Shown: piece after piece, positions 1-8,364 of the stretch
How the letters are laid out: the number at the start of each line of letters is the position of its first letter
Position numbering within the stretch: position 1 is the first letter of the stretch
Source: CAXQZM01 sp964228455
Lineage (GTDB): Bacteria; Pseudomonadota; Alphaproteobacteria; UBA7985
NCBI GenBank assembly: GCA_964228455.1
Contig: CAXQZM010000070.1
Span: 1 to 64,000, forward strand
Length of the DNA: 64,000 nucleotides
Reading direction: 5' to 3'
The notes under the pieces: model-generated
Databases searched by the model: none
Told to the model about the DNA's origin: nothing
Seen by the model: the letters and a program-made list of their open reading frames with translations, nothing else
Position numbers and translations under genes: made by a program

Positions 1-2
1 AT

Positions 3-224
3 GCCCGTATAGTTGTTGAAGATGAGGGTGGAGCATCATTTCCTGAAGAGCTTGAGGAGGCAATGGCTCCGTTCAAGAGGGGAAAGAATGCAACCCCAAT
101 CAAAGGGTTCGGGCTGGGCCTTACAATCGCTTCCTCGATAGCGCTCAGTCATGGTGGAACTATTGAATTCAATCAGACCTCAAAAGGGCTAGCGGTTCAA
201 TTAAGCGTTTCTCGAAGTCTGTAA
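3..224 (+). CDS. Sensor histidine kinase, C-terminal fragment
   Basis: The window opens inside a gene; 73 residues remain before the TAA stop. What is visible is the end of a GHKL ATPase domain: VEDEGG (G1-box-like, D-x-G), then PFKRG, then the G2 box GFGLGLTIASSIALSHGG, which binds ATP in histidine kinases. This fits a membrane sensor kinase phosphorylating a response regulator, but the sensor region and phosphorylated His are outside the window, so the signal is unknown. The next gene starts 3 bases after the stop, suggesting co-transcription. Confidence 0.8.
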   Translation, partial: ARIVVEDEGGASFPEELEEAMAPFKRGKNATPIKGFGLGLTIASSIALSHGGTIEFNQTSKGLAVQLSVSRSL

Positions 225-227
225 TAC

Positions 228-707
228 ATGAAGAGTCTAGGACAGATCTCTTTCACGCTTTTAATAGTCTCAGCTTCTATTCTAAATTCTGTCGCAACTG
301 CTGATGTGATCCCCTCGGGGCAAACCTTCAACTGCACACCTACCCATGTTTGGGATGGTGATGGACCTATCTGGTGCGAAGAGGGCACTAAAATCAGACT
401 GGCAGGCATAGCTGCTCGGGAAATTAACGATGAATGCCTAGTAGGCCACCCTTGTCCGCGAGAGTCAGGAAAAAATTCCAGAGCGGGACTAGTTTCGATA
501 CTTGGTGAGCCAGTTGGTACCGGAGCCCACGGACACATACTAGTTCGTGGTCCAACATTAAGATGTAAATCTGCAGGCTCAGCAAAGGGAAGCCGAACCG
601 CTGCGTGGTGCATTACCGAAGCTGGACTAGACGTGAATTGTACAATGGTAAAAAAACGATGGGCAGCTCGGTGGGCGGCCTATTGGGGAGCACATAGCTG
701 CGACTAG
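228..707 (+). CDS. Secreted staphylococcal-nuclease-like protein
   Basis: A 159-residue protein with an N-terminal signal peptide (hydrophobic residues 7-22, cleavage probably after ATA near residue 25), so it is likely periplasmic or secreted. The SNase/thermonuclease fold is indicated by VWDGDG (residues 42-47) followed by KIRLAGIAARE (about 54-64), the region holding the Ca-binding Asp and catalytic Arg/Glu. The canonical pattern is RLxGIDAPE; here the Asp is Ala, while the first Asp, the Arg and the Glu persist. Later, GSRTAAWC resembles the GR-x-LA segment. Eight cysteines suggest disulfides. Nuclease activity is inferred and may be altered by the Asp-to-Ala change. Confidence 0.7.
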   Translation: MKSLGQISFTLLIVSASILNSVATADVIPSGQTFNCTPTHVWDGDGPIWCEEGTKIRLAGIAAREINDECLVGHPCPRESGKNSRAGLVSILGEPVGTGAHGHILVRGPTLRCKSAGSAKGSRTAAWCITEAGLDVNCTMVKKRWAARWAAYWGAHSCD

Positions 708-740
708 ACTTAGATCAGTTACCTCCAGACCCTGGTGTCT

Positions 741-944
741 TTATTTATAATGCTCACGCCGATTTCGAAACAACTTAACTCTCTTCCTCCAAGCACGGTA
801 AGATCCTGGCCTAAGATTTTCCTGCATCACGCGTTTTACTGCGCTTTCATCAAGGCCAAAAGATGCGCGGATGCTATCAAAATCTGTATCGTCGCAAAGC
901 GCCATCTCGATGACCTCACTAATTTGTGCTTGTGAAAGACTCAT
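741..944 (-). CDS. DUF2805 (TIGR03643-type) small protein
   Basis: A 67-residue protein of the DUF2805/TIGR03643 type, recognised from the conserved layout ISEVIEMAL.DDT.F..I...FGL.E..V...M...L.P.SY..WRKRV. It looks like a small helical, helix-turn-helix-sized domain; the function is not established. Its start overlaps the stop of the upstream methyltransferase gene by 4 bases (ATGA type), so the two are very likely translated together. Its 3' end faces the nuclease-like gene with only 33 bases between. Confidence 0.7.
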   Translation of the reverse strand: MSLSQAQISEVIEMALCDDTDFDSIRASFGLDESAVKRVMQENLRPGSYRAWRKRVKLFRNRREHYK

Positions 945-1567
945 ATCAAGATTTCGTATGCACGAACTTCATGAATACCTTCTGGCTCTGCAATTGGCAT
1001 AACCTTGTAATCCCCAGACGCAAATCGAAGTGACCATTTGCCTTGTGCGCTCAACTTATCACATGCCTCAATATAATCTGGGCTAGTTTTTTCGCCACCA
1101 CGGAGAGAAAATACACAGAATCCTCCCGGCCGCGTGACACGCGCCAATTCTGACAAACTTGAAGCTGGCGCCTGACCTGGAGAGAGCGCTCCAGCAGATA
1201 TGACTGCACCGAATTTTCCGTCGGAGAAGGGCATATCAGATGCGACAGGGCCTTCAATTAGTTCGTCATAGATTCCCTTTGCACTCGCAACCGATAGCAT
1301 ACCTGCAGAAATATCTAATCCTATCAGCGGACGATACCCCAGAAGCGCCAGAGGTTCAGATTGCAAACCTCCGCCGCAACCCGCGTCGAGAATTGGACCA
1401 ATATTTTGAGGTATGAAACGGGTAAAAGTTGCCGCAATAATTGCGGGCGTTCGATACCCATTTCCAAAAACCTCCTGCTCATAAGACGCAGACCACTCAT
1501 CATATATCTCCCTCTGCCCCTCAAGAGTTTTAGTGGAGAATACTCGATCAACAAATTTGAGGCCCAT
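941..1567 (-). CDS. Class I SAM-dependent methyltransferase
   Basis: A 208-residue Rossmann-fold methyltransferase. Motif I is ILDAGCGGG (about residues 59-67), followed by IGLDIS (motif II acidic residue) and the post-motif segment PFSDGKFGAVISAGAL. The N-terminus (YDEWSASYEQEV) resembles the WBSCR27/UbiE-like group that methylates small molecules, but the substrate cannot be read from sequence. It forms a two-gene unit with the DUF2805 protein through a 4-base overlap. It is divergent from nrnC, with about 130 bases between starts for both promoters. Confidence 0.75.
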   Translation of the reverse strand: MGLKFVDRVFSTKTLEGQREIYDEWSASYEQEVFGNGYRTPAIIAATFTRFIPQNIGPILDAGCGGGLQSEPLALLGYRPLIGLDISAGMLSVASAKGIYDELIEGPVASDMPFSDGKFGAVISAGALSPGQAPASSLSELARVTRPGGFCVFSLRGGEKTSPDYIEACDKLSAQGKWSLRFASGDYKVMPIAEPEGIHEVRAYEILI

Positions 1568-1697
1568 ATTTTCCTCGCTGACAGAAACACTTTAAATGCC
1601 GGGATACCAAGTGTTTTAGCCACGTAAAAGCCTCAATTTTGTGAGAGCTGTTAATTGGCTTAGACTTTTTCTTAACCGACCCTTAGATGCTGCCGTG

Positions 1698-2321
1698 ATG
1701 ACTGATAATATCCATCTTTACCAGGGCGATGTTCCCGATGACTTTAGACTGCCAGGTTCCTTGGCAATTGATACTGAAACCATGGGCCTCATCCATGGGC
1801 GTGATCGTTTGTGCTTAGTACAAATGTCGAATGGTAACGGCGAGGCACATTTAGTTCAGATTGCCAATGGACAGCGCCATGCACCAAACCTCAAAAAACT
1901 AATAGAGACAACAACAGAGCCTGTGCTCATGCATTTTGCGCGCTTTGACATTGCCTCCCTCAAGGCAGGTTTAGATATTGATGTGCCGATGGTTTTTTGT
2001 ACAAAAATTGCGTCAAAAATTTCGCGCTCCTTTACTAATCGTCATGGACTAAAAGATCTGTGCCTTGAGCTGCTAAGCATCGATATTTCGAAGCAGCAGC
2101 AAAGCTCAGATTGGGGAGCAGAGACTCTGTCTGAAGCACAGCTGGCTTATGCTGCATCTGACGTGCTACATTTACACAAAATTGCAGAAAAACTTAAAAC
2201 TATGCTTGATCGTGAAGAGCGACAAGATCTGGCAAAGGCGCATTTTGACTTCCTCTCCACAAGAGCCGCGATGGATCTTTTAGGATGGGAAACTCGTGAT
2301 CTTTTTGCTCACTCAGGATAA
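1698..2321 (+). CDS. nrnC: NrnC-type 3'-5' oligoribonuclease (DEDD family)
   Basis: A 207-residue RNase D-like exonuclease. The Exo I motif is AIDTETMGL, Exo II is around HFARFDIASL, and Exo III is YAASDVLHLH (Asp plus the DEDDy Tyr). There is no HRDC domain, and the length (about 206) matches alphaproteobacterial NrnC, which degrades di- and oligoribonucleotides left by RNA turnover and cyclic-di-GMP breakdown. The reading frame is open back to a GTG at 1641, but the family normally starts just before the HLYxGDVP segment, so the ATG at 1698 is chosen. kdsD begins 2 bases after the stop; this rnd-kdsD-lptCAB order is common in the class. Confidence 0.8.
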   Translation: MTDNIHLYQGDVPDDFRLPGSLAIDTETMGLIHGRDRLCLVQMSNGNGEAHLVQIANGQRHAPNLKKLIETTTEPVLMHFARFDIASLKAGLDIDVPMVFCTKIASKISRSFTNRHGLKDLCLELLSIDISKQQQSSDWGAETLSEAQLAYAASDVLHLHKIAEKLKTMLDREERQDLAKAHFDFLSTRAAMDLLGWETRDLFAHSG

Positions 2322-2323
2322 GA

Positions 2324-3277
2324 ATGAAACAGCTGCTCAAAACTGCTCAAGATGTCATTTTAGCTGAGCAAGAAGGCCTTGCAGAACTAGCCCGCAGTCT
2401 TGATGACACTTTCCTGAATGCACTTGAACTGTTGAGAGGGTGTGAAGGCAGAGTGATTTTCTCCGGCATGGGTAAATCAGGCCATATTGGATCAAAACTA
2501 GCTGCAACCATGGCGAGCACGGGCACCCCCGCTCTTTTTGTTCATCCAGGCGAAGCGAGCCATGGAGACATGGGTATGATCAAACCAAGTGACGTCTTAA
2601 TTCTTATGTCAAACTCGGGAAATACAGACGAATTAAAAGATCTCAGTGCCTATGGAAGACGTCAAAAGCTCTCGATAATTGGGATTTCAAAAACTGATGA
2701 CTCAATAGTGGGCCGAGCTTCAGACGTATTCATTCGGCTGCCACAGGTTGATGAGGCCTGCACTCTGCAGCTGGCTCCGACCACCTCTACGACTATGATG
2801 CTAGCGTTAGGTGACGCTTTATGTGTTGCGCTAATGGAGATAAAAGGCTTCAAACCGTCTGATTTTCATCAATTTCATCCTGGTGGAAAACTAGGGCTAG
2901 ATCTGATTCAAGTTCACGAGCTAATGCGACCATTAAGCAAGGTACCTACCTGCACGCTACCTTGCAGCATGGCAAAGGTTATCACTTCAATTAATCGAGG
3001 TGGTATCGGCCTTGTAGCACTCACAGAAAATGGTGTGTTAGCCGGGCTAATAACCGACGGTGATATTCGACGAAACTCGTCCCTGCGACTTATTGACCAA
3101 GACCCTTCTGATATAATGTCAGTTGATCCTCATGGGGTATTACCAACCGATCTTGCTTCCCACGCGTTGAAATTAATGAATGATGAAGGAATTACCGCGT
3201 TGGTCGTGCGAGACAATCAAAGCGATTTAACGGGGTTACTTCATATCCACGATCTTCTAAGGGCAGGCTTAGGCTAG
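2324..3277 (+). CDS. kdsD: Arabinose-5-phosphate isomerase (KpsF/GutQ/KdsD)
   Basis: A 317-residue cytosolic enzyme converting ribulose-5-phosphate to arabinose-5-phosphate, the first step of Kdo synthesis for lipopolysaccharide. The SIS domain is at about residues 35-170, with GMGKSGHIGSK and the sugar-phosphate loop GEASHGDMGM followed by SNSGNTDE. Two CBS motifs fill about 205-317. Length is close to the E. coli enzyme (328). It sits in a tight plus-strand run with nrnC and lptCAB (2- and 3-base gaps), consistent with a shared envelope operon. Confidence 0.93.
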   Translation: MKQLLKTAQDVILAEQEGLAELARSLDDTFLNALELLRGCEGRVIFSGMGKSGHIGSKLAATMASTGTPALFVHPGEASHGDMGMIKPSDVLILMSNSGNTDELKDLSAYGRRQKLSIIGISKTDDSIVGRASDVFIRLPQVDEACTLQLAPTTSTTMMLALGDALCVALMEIKGFKPSDFHQFHPGGKLGLDLIQVHELMRPLSKVPTCTLPCSMAKVITSINRGGIGLVALTENGVLAGLITDGDIRRNSSLRLIDQDPSDIMSVDPHGVLPTDLASHALKLMNDEGITALVVRDNQSDLTGLLHIHDLLRAGLG

Positions 3278-3280
3278 GTC

Positions 3281-3856
3281 ATGCACAATTATAAATCGGC
3301 ACAAAAGCTGCATCGAAGCCAAAGTATATTTCTTTTTGCGTCAATGTCTTTGTTAACCGTGGCAATGCTATACTTAGCGCTTGTTAGGCCTTTTTCAGTT
3401 GGTTTCGACTTAAATTCAGTAGAGGAGGGTCGACGCTTGCAAGTTTTTGATGCTGCTGATGACTCCTACACGTCCCTAAACAATCGGTTACTTGGACTTC
3501 GTGCCCAAGTATTATCTGGCGAGTTCAAAGGGACCGAGCTAACAGCCAATTCAATTAGTCAGCTTGATGGCATTGAGCAGCCATTTGTAATGGAATTAAA
3601 TGCTAATGGCCCTGCAGGAGAAATACTCGCAGTTGGGCTCGCACGACCCGGCGAAAACCGTGAGGTTTATGAATTTCCTGCTGGCCTTACTGCAGATAAT
3701 ACAAGAGAACGCCTTGATTCTGAGAATTTAATGATCAATGTAGATGAGGGTACTGCGGAAGCACGAGGCAAGACCTACGTTGAGTCAGAGGATTCAATAA
3801 TTAAAGCTGACGAAGGTCTTTTCATCGACAGGGAAGGCAACATTGAAATACGTTAA
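3281..3856 (+). CDS. lptC: LPS export protein LptC
   Basis: A 191-residue bitopic inner-membrane protein: one N-terminal transmembrane helix (about residues 18-38) followed by a periplasmic OstA/LptC beta-jellyroll. LptC links the LptBFG ABC transporter to LptA in the lipopolysaccharide bridge. Sequence identity in this family is low, so the call leans on the single-TM plus LptC-domain layout (GLRAQVLSGEFKG.....) and on position directly before lptA and lptB. The 3' end overlaps lptA by 14 bases. Confidence 0.85.
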   Translation: MHNYKSAQKLHRSQSIFLFASMSLLTVAMLYLALVRPFSVGFDLNSVEEGRRLQVFDAADDSYTSLNNRLLGLRAQVLSGEFKGTELTANSISQLDGIEQPFVMELNANGPAGEILAVGLARPGENREVYEFPAGLTADNTRERLDSENLMINVDEGTAEARGKTYVESEDSIIKADEGLFIDREGNIEIR

Positions 3857-4640
3857 ACTCTTATTACTCGCACTCTCTGCGAGTATTGCACCAAGCCACG
3901 CCCAAACTCCATCTATCAGCTTAAACTTGGAAGGAGAGCAGGGCGACATAAATGTGCAAGTTGGGGAAAGCCTTCAGCGAGACGTAGAAAAAGGGATAGT
4001 TCGTTTAACCGGCGGCATCCAAATTCGACAAGCCGATGGCGCAATAGTTCTGGCAGACAGTGCAGTTCTAATTAGTGAGCCCAACGCTATTTTTACAAGG
4101 GATGCAGAAGCCTTAGAGGGTGCCACTCTGATCGGCCGGGTTTATTTGCGAAACTCAGATGGTTTTGAGATAGAGGCAGAGACCCTTGAATTAAAAGATG
4201 AGCTCACCCGGTTCGAGGCACTTGGAGCACCAGTAGTTGTTAAAATTGATAGCCAAAGTCTTGAGGCCAACGAGGGGCTTCTTGGTAATTTAGACACTCG
4301 TACTTTTTATGGATACGGCGGCGCCACAATTAGTCTCAATGATGGCAAACTTGTAGGCAACGAAGTTCAAATCACCCTCCCCAAAAACCCTCAAGATCGC
4401 CCAAAAGTTCTTGCACGAGGGGACGTTTTGTTTGTCAATTTAACCGCTAGCGTAGCAGCTGATCAAATGGAAAGTAGCGACGACGGTCGCTTTCTCACCT
4501 TGAGCGGTAATGTGGAAGTAACAAGTGGTAGCTCAAATTTTTCAAGCGGAAGTATTTTGATAGATCTCGAGACAGAGGCATTTACGCTAGAGGCCGCAAA
4601 TACTGAGCCTCAGGCGGCGCTAAACTTTTTAAAGCCATGA
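3843..4640 (+). CDS. lptA: LPS transport periplasmic protein LptA
   Basis: A 265-residue protein with a signal peptide ending near SHA-Q (residues 1-20). The start is a TTG inside the end of lptC. OstA-type repeats appear twice: GIVRLTGGIQIRQADGAIVLAD at about 50-72 and GDVLFVNLT...FLTLSGNVEVTSGSSNFSSG near the C-terminus. LptA polymerises as a periplasmic bridge carrying lipopolysaccharide to the outer membrane. It is clearly longer than E. coli LptA (185), with room for a second jellyroll segment. Its stop overlaps the lptB start (ATGA). Confidence 0.85.
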   Translation: MKYVKLLLLALSASIAPSHAQTPSISLNLEGEQGDINVQVGESLQRDVEKGIVRLTGGIQIRQADGAIVLADSAVLISEPNAIFTRDAEALEGATLIGRVYLRNSDGFEIEAETLELKDELTRFEALGAPVVVKIDSQSLEANEGLLGNLDTRTFYGYGGATISLNDGKLVGNEVQITLPKNPQDRPKVLARGDVLFVNLTASVAADQMESSDDGRFLTLSGNVEVTSGSSNFSSGSILIDLETEAFTLEAANTEPQAALNFLKP

Positions 4641-5395
4641 TAGAAACTCCACTACGCAATGGATTAGTTGCCCAAGGTTTAAGGAAATCATATGGCCGTC
4701 GCGCTGTTTTATCAAAAGTTGATTTTGATGTGCAACGTGGCGAAGTCGTAGCTATTTTGGGACCTAATGGCGCGGGCAAAACCACAAGTTTCTATATGAT
4801 GTGTGGGCTTACGAAAGCGGACTCGGGTCGCGTGATAATGGACGGAAAGGATATAACGAAATTACCCATGTATATCCGTGCGCGAATGGGAATTGGGTAT
4901 TTGCCACAAGACTCAAGTATTTTTCGAGGCCTGAATGCGGAGCAGAATATTTCCTCAATTCTGCAGCTCGGAAACAAAACAAAAAAAGAACAGCGAGAAC
5001 GACTTGAGCAACTATTGGATGACTTTGGATTGCAACGAGTTCGCAAAGCACCTGCCCCTGCGCTGTCAGGCGGCGAGCGGCGGCGCGTCGAAGTAGCACG
5101 CGCTCTAGCATCGGATCCATCCTACATACTGCTTGATGAGCCGTTCGCAGGTGTCGACCCGATTGCAGTCGCAGATATTAGAGCTCTAGTTTCAAAACTA
5201 AAAACTTATGGGATCGGTGTTTTAATTACAGATCATAACGTTCGTGAAACGCTTGAAATTGTCGACCGCGCATTCATCATCTACGATGGTACAATTCTGA
5301 AATCTGGATCAGCCAAGGAAATAATAGAAGACCCGGCGGTACAACAACACTATCTAGGAGACTCGATGAAGCGCTCCAGTCACCTTAATGACTAA
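4637..5395 (+). CDS. lptB: LPS export ABC transporter ATP-binding protein LptB
   Basis: A 252-residue ABC ATPase powering lipopolysaccharide extraction with LptF/LptG. Walker A is GPNGAGKTT (about residue 40), the Q-loop region is GYLPQDSSIF, the signature is LSGGERRRVEVARALA, Walker B is YILLDEPFAGVDP, and the switch His is in ITDHNVRE; all are intact and typical of LptB. lptF/lptG are not in this window. Unusually for Proteobacteria, rpoN does not follow; rpoN-hpf lies about 42 kb away at 47191. Confidence 0.95.
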   Translation: MIETPLRNGLVAQGLRKSYGRRAVLSKVDFDVQRGEVVAILGPNGAGKTTSFYMMCGLTKADSGRVIMDGKDITKLPMYIRARMGIGYLPQDSSIFRGLNAEQNISSILQLGNKTKKEQRERLEQLLDDFGLQRVRKAPAPALSGGERRRVEVARALASDPSYILLDEPFAGVDPIAVADIRALVSKLKTYGIGVLITDHNVRETLEIVDRAFIIYDGTILKSGSAKEIIEDPAVQQHYLGDSMKRSSHLND

Positions 5396-5966
5396 ACTTT
5401 CAACTAGGAAAGCTCTCCTTGCACAGAGGAAGAAAGCGCACTCAGAGGAGTTGGAGGGAAACTTACCAGCCATGGCCAAGTGGCTGCTAGCGCAACTCGA
5501 TACTAGCAAGATCTTGGCTAGCTACAAGCCTATTGGATCTGAGCGTGATCCAGGTCCTTTAACTAAACTTTTAAATATTCAATTAACGTTTCCTAAGGTT
5601 ATGGGCTCAGCTCAGCCGCTGTCGTTTTTTTCAGCCTCCAAGGTTGATGATTTCGAACGAGGTGCTTTCGGCGTAATGGAGCCAAAAGACCTCCTAACCG
5701 AAATTCTGCCAGACATTGTCATCGCTCCTCTCGTTGGCTTCGATGAGAACGGATACCGAATGGGCTATGGTGGGGGGTTCTATGATCGCACTTTAGCTAA
5801 ATTGCGAGCCGTTAAGAGTGTAACCGCAATCGGTTACGCCTATGAAAAACAGCTTAGCAAGAACCCTCTAAATTTTGAACCCACGGACTTAGCTCTAGAT
5901 TTTGTTATGACCCCTTCAAATCTTTATAAATTTAATAGCGGAAAAGATAAGTTCACATGGTCCTGA
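5388..5966 (+). CDS. ygfA: 5-formyltetrahydrofolate cyclo-ligase
   Basis: A 192-residue enzyme using ATP to convert 5-formyl-THF to 5,10-methenyl-THF. The diagnostic C-terminal motif GYRMGYGGGFYDRTL (about residues 121-135) is intact, and the basic N-terminus TRKALLAQRKK matches the family. It begins 8 bases inside lptB and ends 10 bases into the next gene, so translation is coupled along the run. In many alphaproteobacteria this gene neighbours 6S RNA; a candidate lies one gene downstream. Confidence 0.9.
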   Translation: MTKLSTRKALLAQRKKAHSEELEGNLPAMAKWLLAQLDTSKILASYKPIGSERDPGPLTKLLNIQLTFPKVMGSAQPLSFFSASKVDDFERGAFGVMEPKDLLTEILPDIVIAPLVGFDENGYRMGYGGGFYDRTLAKLRAVKSVTAIGYAYEKQLSKNPLNFEPTDLALDFVMTPSNLYKFNSGKDKFTWS

Positions 5967-6772
5967 GAATAGGTGTCTTTGGTGATGTGGTGGGCCGAGC
6001 CGGGCGAAGTGCTGTGCTGAAACATATGCCGCTTGTTAAAGAAGCTCTCAAGCTGGACTTAGTGGTACTTAACATTGAAAATGCAGCTTCAGGCTTTGGT
6101 TACACACAAAAAATGGTCGAGGAATTTGAAGCAGCTGGGGTGGATGCAATGATTACTGGTAACCATGCTTTTGACCAGAAAGACGCAAATCAACTATTAT
6201 CAACAAAACGTAGCCTAATCCGCCCAGCTAATTATCCTGAAGGAACACCTGGGATAGGATTATGCGAAGTTCAAACTCCCAAGGGCTCTATTGTAATTGC
6301 TCAGGTTATGGGGAGATTGTTCATGACACCTTTAGATTGTCCATTTAAAACGGTAGATAATCTTTTAAGGACCCACCGATTAGGCGAAACATGCAAGGCG
6401 ATTCTAGTCGATATTCATGGTGAAGCCACCTCAGAAAAAATGGCAATGGGACATTACCTTGATGGCCGGGTAACACTTGTTGAGGGCACCCACACCCATG
6501 TCCCGACAGCAGACACCATGATTTTACCGAAAGGAACTGCTTATCAGACCGATCTGGGTATGACAGGTGACTACCATTCTGTAATTGGTTTTGACCCACA
6601 GGTTCCAGTAAATCGGTTCAAGACGGGTCGAAGCGGAGGACGGCTAACACCGGCTTTAGGCGAGGCAACGCTAAGCGGAATATACGTAGAAGCAGATTTA
6701 AACACCGGCTTAGCACAAAAAGCAAAACCAATTCGTACAGGCGGAAAATTAATTTCGACCTTATCCACATGA
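5957..6772 (+). CDS. TIGR00282-family metallophosphoesterase (YmdB-like)
   Basis: A 271-residue calcineurin-like phosphodiesterase of the TIGR00282/YmdB group. The dimetal ligands are visible in FGDVVGRAGR (residues 8-17), NIENAASGFG, MITGNHAFD (GNH motif) and DIHGEATSEKMAMG, with GTHTHVPTAD near residue 180. The B. subtilis YmdB homologue hydrolyses cyclic AMP; the physiological role in alphaproteobacteria is unclear. Its start lies inside the cyclo-ligase gene. The stop overlaps the first bases of the candidate 6S RNA stem. Confidence 0.88.
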   Translation: MVLRIGVFGDVVGRAGRSAVLKHMPLVKEALKLDLVVLNIENAASGFGYTQKMVEEFEAAGVDAMITGNHAFDQKDANQLLSTKRSLIRPANYPEGTPGIGLCEVQTPKGSIVIAQVMGRLFMTPLDCPFKTVDNLLRTHRLGETCKAILVDIHGEATSEKMAMGHYLDGRVTLVEGTHTHVPTADTMILPKGTAYQTDLGMTGDYHSVIGFDPQVPVNRFKTGRSGGRLTPALGEATLSGIYVEADLNTGLAQKAKPIRTGGKLISTLST

Positions 6773-6928
6773 GCTAAGGTGAGTCCCCAAGCGGACTTTC
6801 GACTCTTGCGGGCAAAAGAATCCCCAGCTCAAACGACTCGAGTGCCGATTACAGACTTTCCCCGAGTCGCGAACCGTGAGAAAGGTGCCTTTCAAGAGGC
6901 CAAAACATCAGTGTAGCGGCGTTAGTTC
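6771..6928 (+). ncRNA. ssrS: Structured RNA, candidate 6S RNA
   Basis: The interval between ymdB and ybjN has no coding frame but forms three nested helices read directly: GAGCTAA (6771-6777) with TTAGTTC (6922-6928); CTCTTG (about 6812) with CAAGAG (about 6894); and GACTCG with CGAGTC flanking an inner loop (about 6838-6878). This single long irregular hairpin of about 158 bases with internal bubbles matches the size and shape of 6S RNA, which binds sigma-70 RNA polymerase. Proximity to the formyl-THF cyclo-ligase supports it. The identity is inferred from shape and context. Strand is taken from neighbouring genes. Confidence 0.5.
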
Positions 6929-6946
6929 TAATGATGAGAGGGACGT

Positions 6947-7444
6947 GTGGACAGGGGATTTGATGCATTCTTAGAAAATCCGATCGACACGGTAGAGGAT
7001 GTCCTCACGCCGGATGACAGTCTTCAGCTCACACGCCCAAGCACGCGTGAATTGTTGATTGTTACTCCAGGTCAGTGGAGCTCTTACCGCTTGCACTGCT
7101 ATTGGCAAACAGAGCTTCAAGCGCTTCACACTGCGTCCATGATGGAATTAAATATTTCGAAAGCACAAAAGCCAAAAATAATGGAGCTAATGTGTCTAAT
7201 TAACTCACGGCTTTGGATTGGGCACTTTGAGTTCTCCGATGAAGAGACAATGCCAGTCTTTCGCCATGGACTATTGCTTCGCGGCCAAGATCGTGTAGCT
7301 CGCGAACAAGTTGAAGATATGATGGAAGTAGCTATCGGAGAATGCGACCGGTTCTATCCTGCTTTTCAACTTGTCCTCTTGGCCGACCATGAGCCCAAGG
7401 ATGCACTTCAAGCAGCGATGGTAGAGACAGTTGGCGAAGCCTAA
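6947..7444 (+). CDS. YbjN domain-containing protein
   Basis: A 165-residue protein of the YbjN type (a type III secretion chaperone-like fold of unproven function), recognised from MMELNISKAQKPKIMELMCLINSRLWIGHFE and the pattern of short strands ending in QLVLLAD. It starts with GTG at 6947, preceded by a GAGAGGGA-like ribosome site. It sits directly upstream of proC, an arrangement frequent in alphaproteobacteria. No signal peptide or membrane segment is seen, so it should be cytosolic. Confidence 0.75.
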   Translation: MDRGFDAFLENPIDTVEDVLTPDDSLQLTRPSTRELLIVTPGQWSSYRLHCYWQTELQALHTASMMELNISKAQKPKIMELMCLINSRLWIGHFEFSDEETMPVFRHGLLLRGQDRVAREQVEDMMEVAIGECDRFYPAFQLVLLADHEPKDALQAAMVETVGEA

Positions 7445-7527
7445 CCCGGCTCCTTGAAGCGTGAACAAGAACACTTTCAGTGTGTTATTATGAGCTCCAG
7501 GCGAGAAATTTTTGTTAGAGTGAACAT

Positions 7528-8310
7528 ATGAGCGCAAAAAATCTGCTATTTATTGGTGCTGGAAATATGGGCGGCGCCTTTATCCGAGGCCTTTTGAAGC
7601 ATGAAACACACCAAATTACTGTAGTGGATCCTGCTAAACCAAACTTTGATGCAGTAACAGTGCTCAGCCACATTAAGGAATTCGATGGACCTACCCCGGA
7701 TGCCGTGATCCTAGCCGTAAAACCACAAATCATGGAGCAAGTAGTATCTGCTTTGAGGGAAAAAATTTATGATAGCTTAGTCATTTCTATCGCCGCAGGT
7801 AAAAAAATAGCTTTTTTTCAAGGTATTTTAGGCAAGAATGCACGTATCATCAGAGCAATGCCTAACCTACCTGCAGCGATTGGCGAGGGCATGACATGCT
7901 GGGTTGGTAACCATAACCTGGGTCAAAGAGACAAAGAAACCGCTCATGAAATACTGAGAGGTGCAGGTCAGGTACATGAATTGCAAGAAGAGAGTGCTGT
8001 TGATTCTTGGACAGCTATAGCAGGAAGTGGTCCCGCTTTTGTATTCCACTTTTTGGAGTGCCTGAGCCTAGCTGCAGAAAAGCTTGGTTTTAATAAGGAG
8101 CTTTCTGATCTTCTTGCGATACAGACTACTTTAGGCTCAGCCAAACTTGTCAAAGAGTTAAATGATGAATTTATTACATTACGAGAGAGCGTTACTAGTC
8201 CAGGTGGAACTACCGCAGCTGGGTTGGCTGTTTTGATGGAGAAACTGCCCGAATTATTAGTTCAGACAAGTCTAGCAGCTCATCAGCGTTCTGTTGAGTT
8301 AAGCGGCTAG
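7528..8310 (+). CDS. proC: Pyrroline-5-carboxylate reductase
   Basis: A 260-residue enzyme reducing pyrroline-5-carboxylate to proline with NAD(P)H. The Rossmann motif is IGAGNMGGAFIRGL (residues 9-22); the C-terminal family segments AGSGPAFVFHFLE and LRESVTSPGGTTAAGL (the P5CR signature) are complete. Length is normal (about 265-270). It follows ybjN by 83 bases and ends at a shared terminator hairpin facing rpsA. Confidence 0.95.
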   Translation: MSAKNLLFIGAGNMGGAFIRGLLKHETHQITVVDPAKPNFDAVTVLSHIKEFDGPTPDAVILAVKPQIMEQVVSALREKIYDSLVISIAAGKKIAFFQGILGKNARIIRAMPNLPAAIGEGMTCWVGNHNLGQRDKETAHEILRGAGQVHELQEESAVDSWTAIAGSGPAFVFHFLECLSLAAEKLGFNKELSDLLAIQTTLGSAKLVKELNDEFITLRESVTSPGGTTAAGLAVLMEKLPELLVQTSLAAHQRSVELSG

Positions 8311-8330
8311 TCTAAGAATTCAGAAAAAAT

Positions 8331-8354
8331 AAAGGGGGCCAAAGCCCCCTTTTG
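8331..8354. terminator. Bidirectional rho-independent terminator
   Basis: AAAGGGGGC (8331-8339) pairs with GCCCCCTTT (8344-8352) around a CAAA loop, with A-rich sequence on the left and T-rich on the right. It can therefore terminate proC (plus) and rpsA (minus), whose stops lie on either side. Confidence 0.85.
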
Positions 8355-8364
8355 AACTTTGAGG

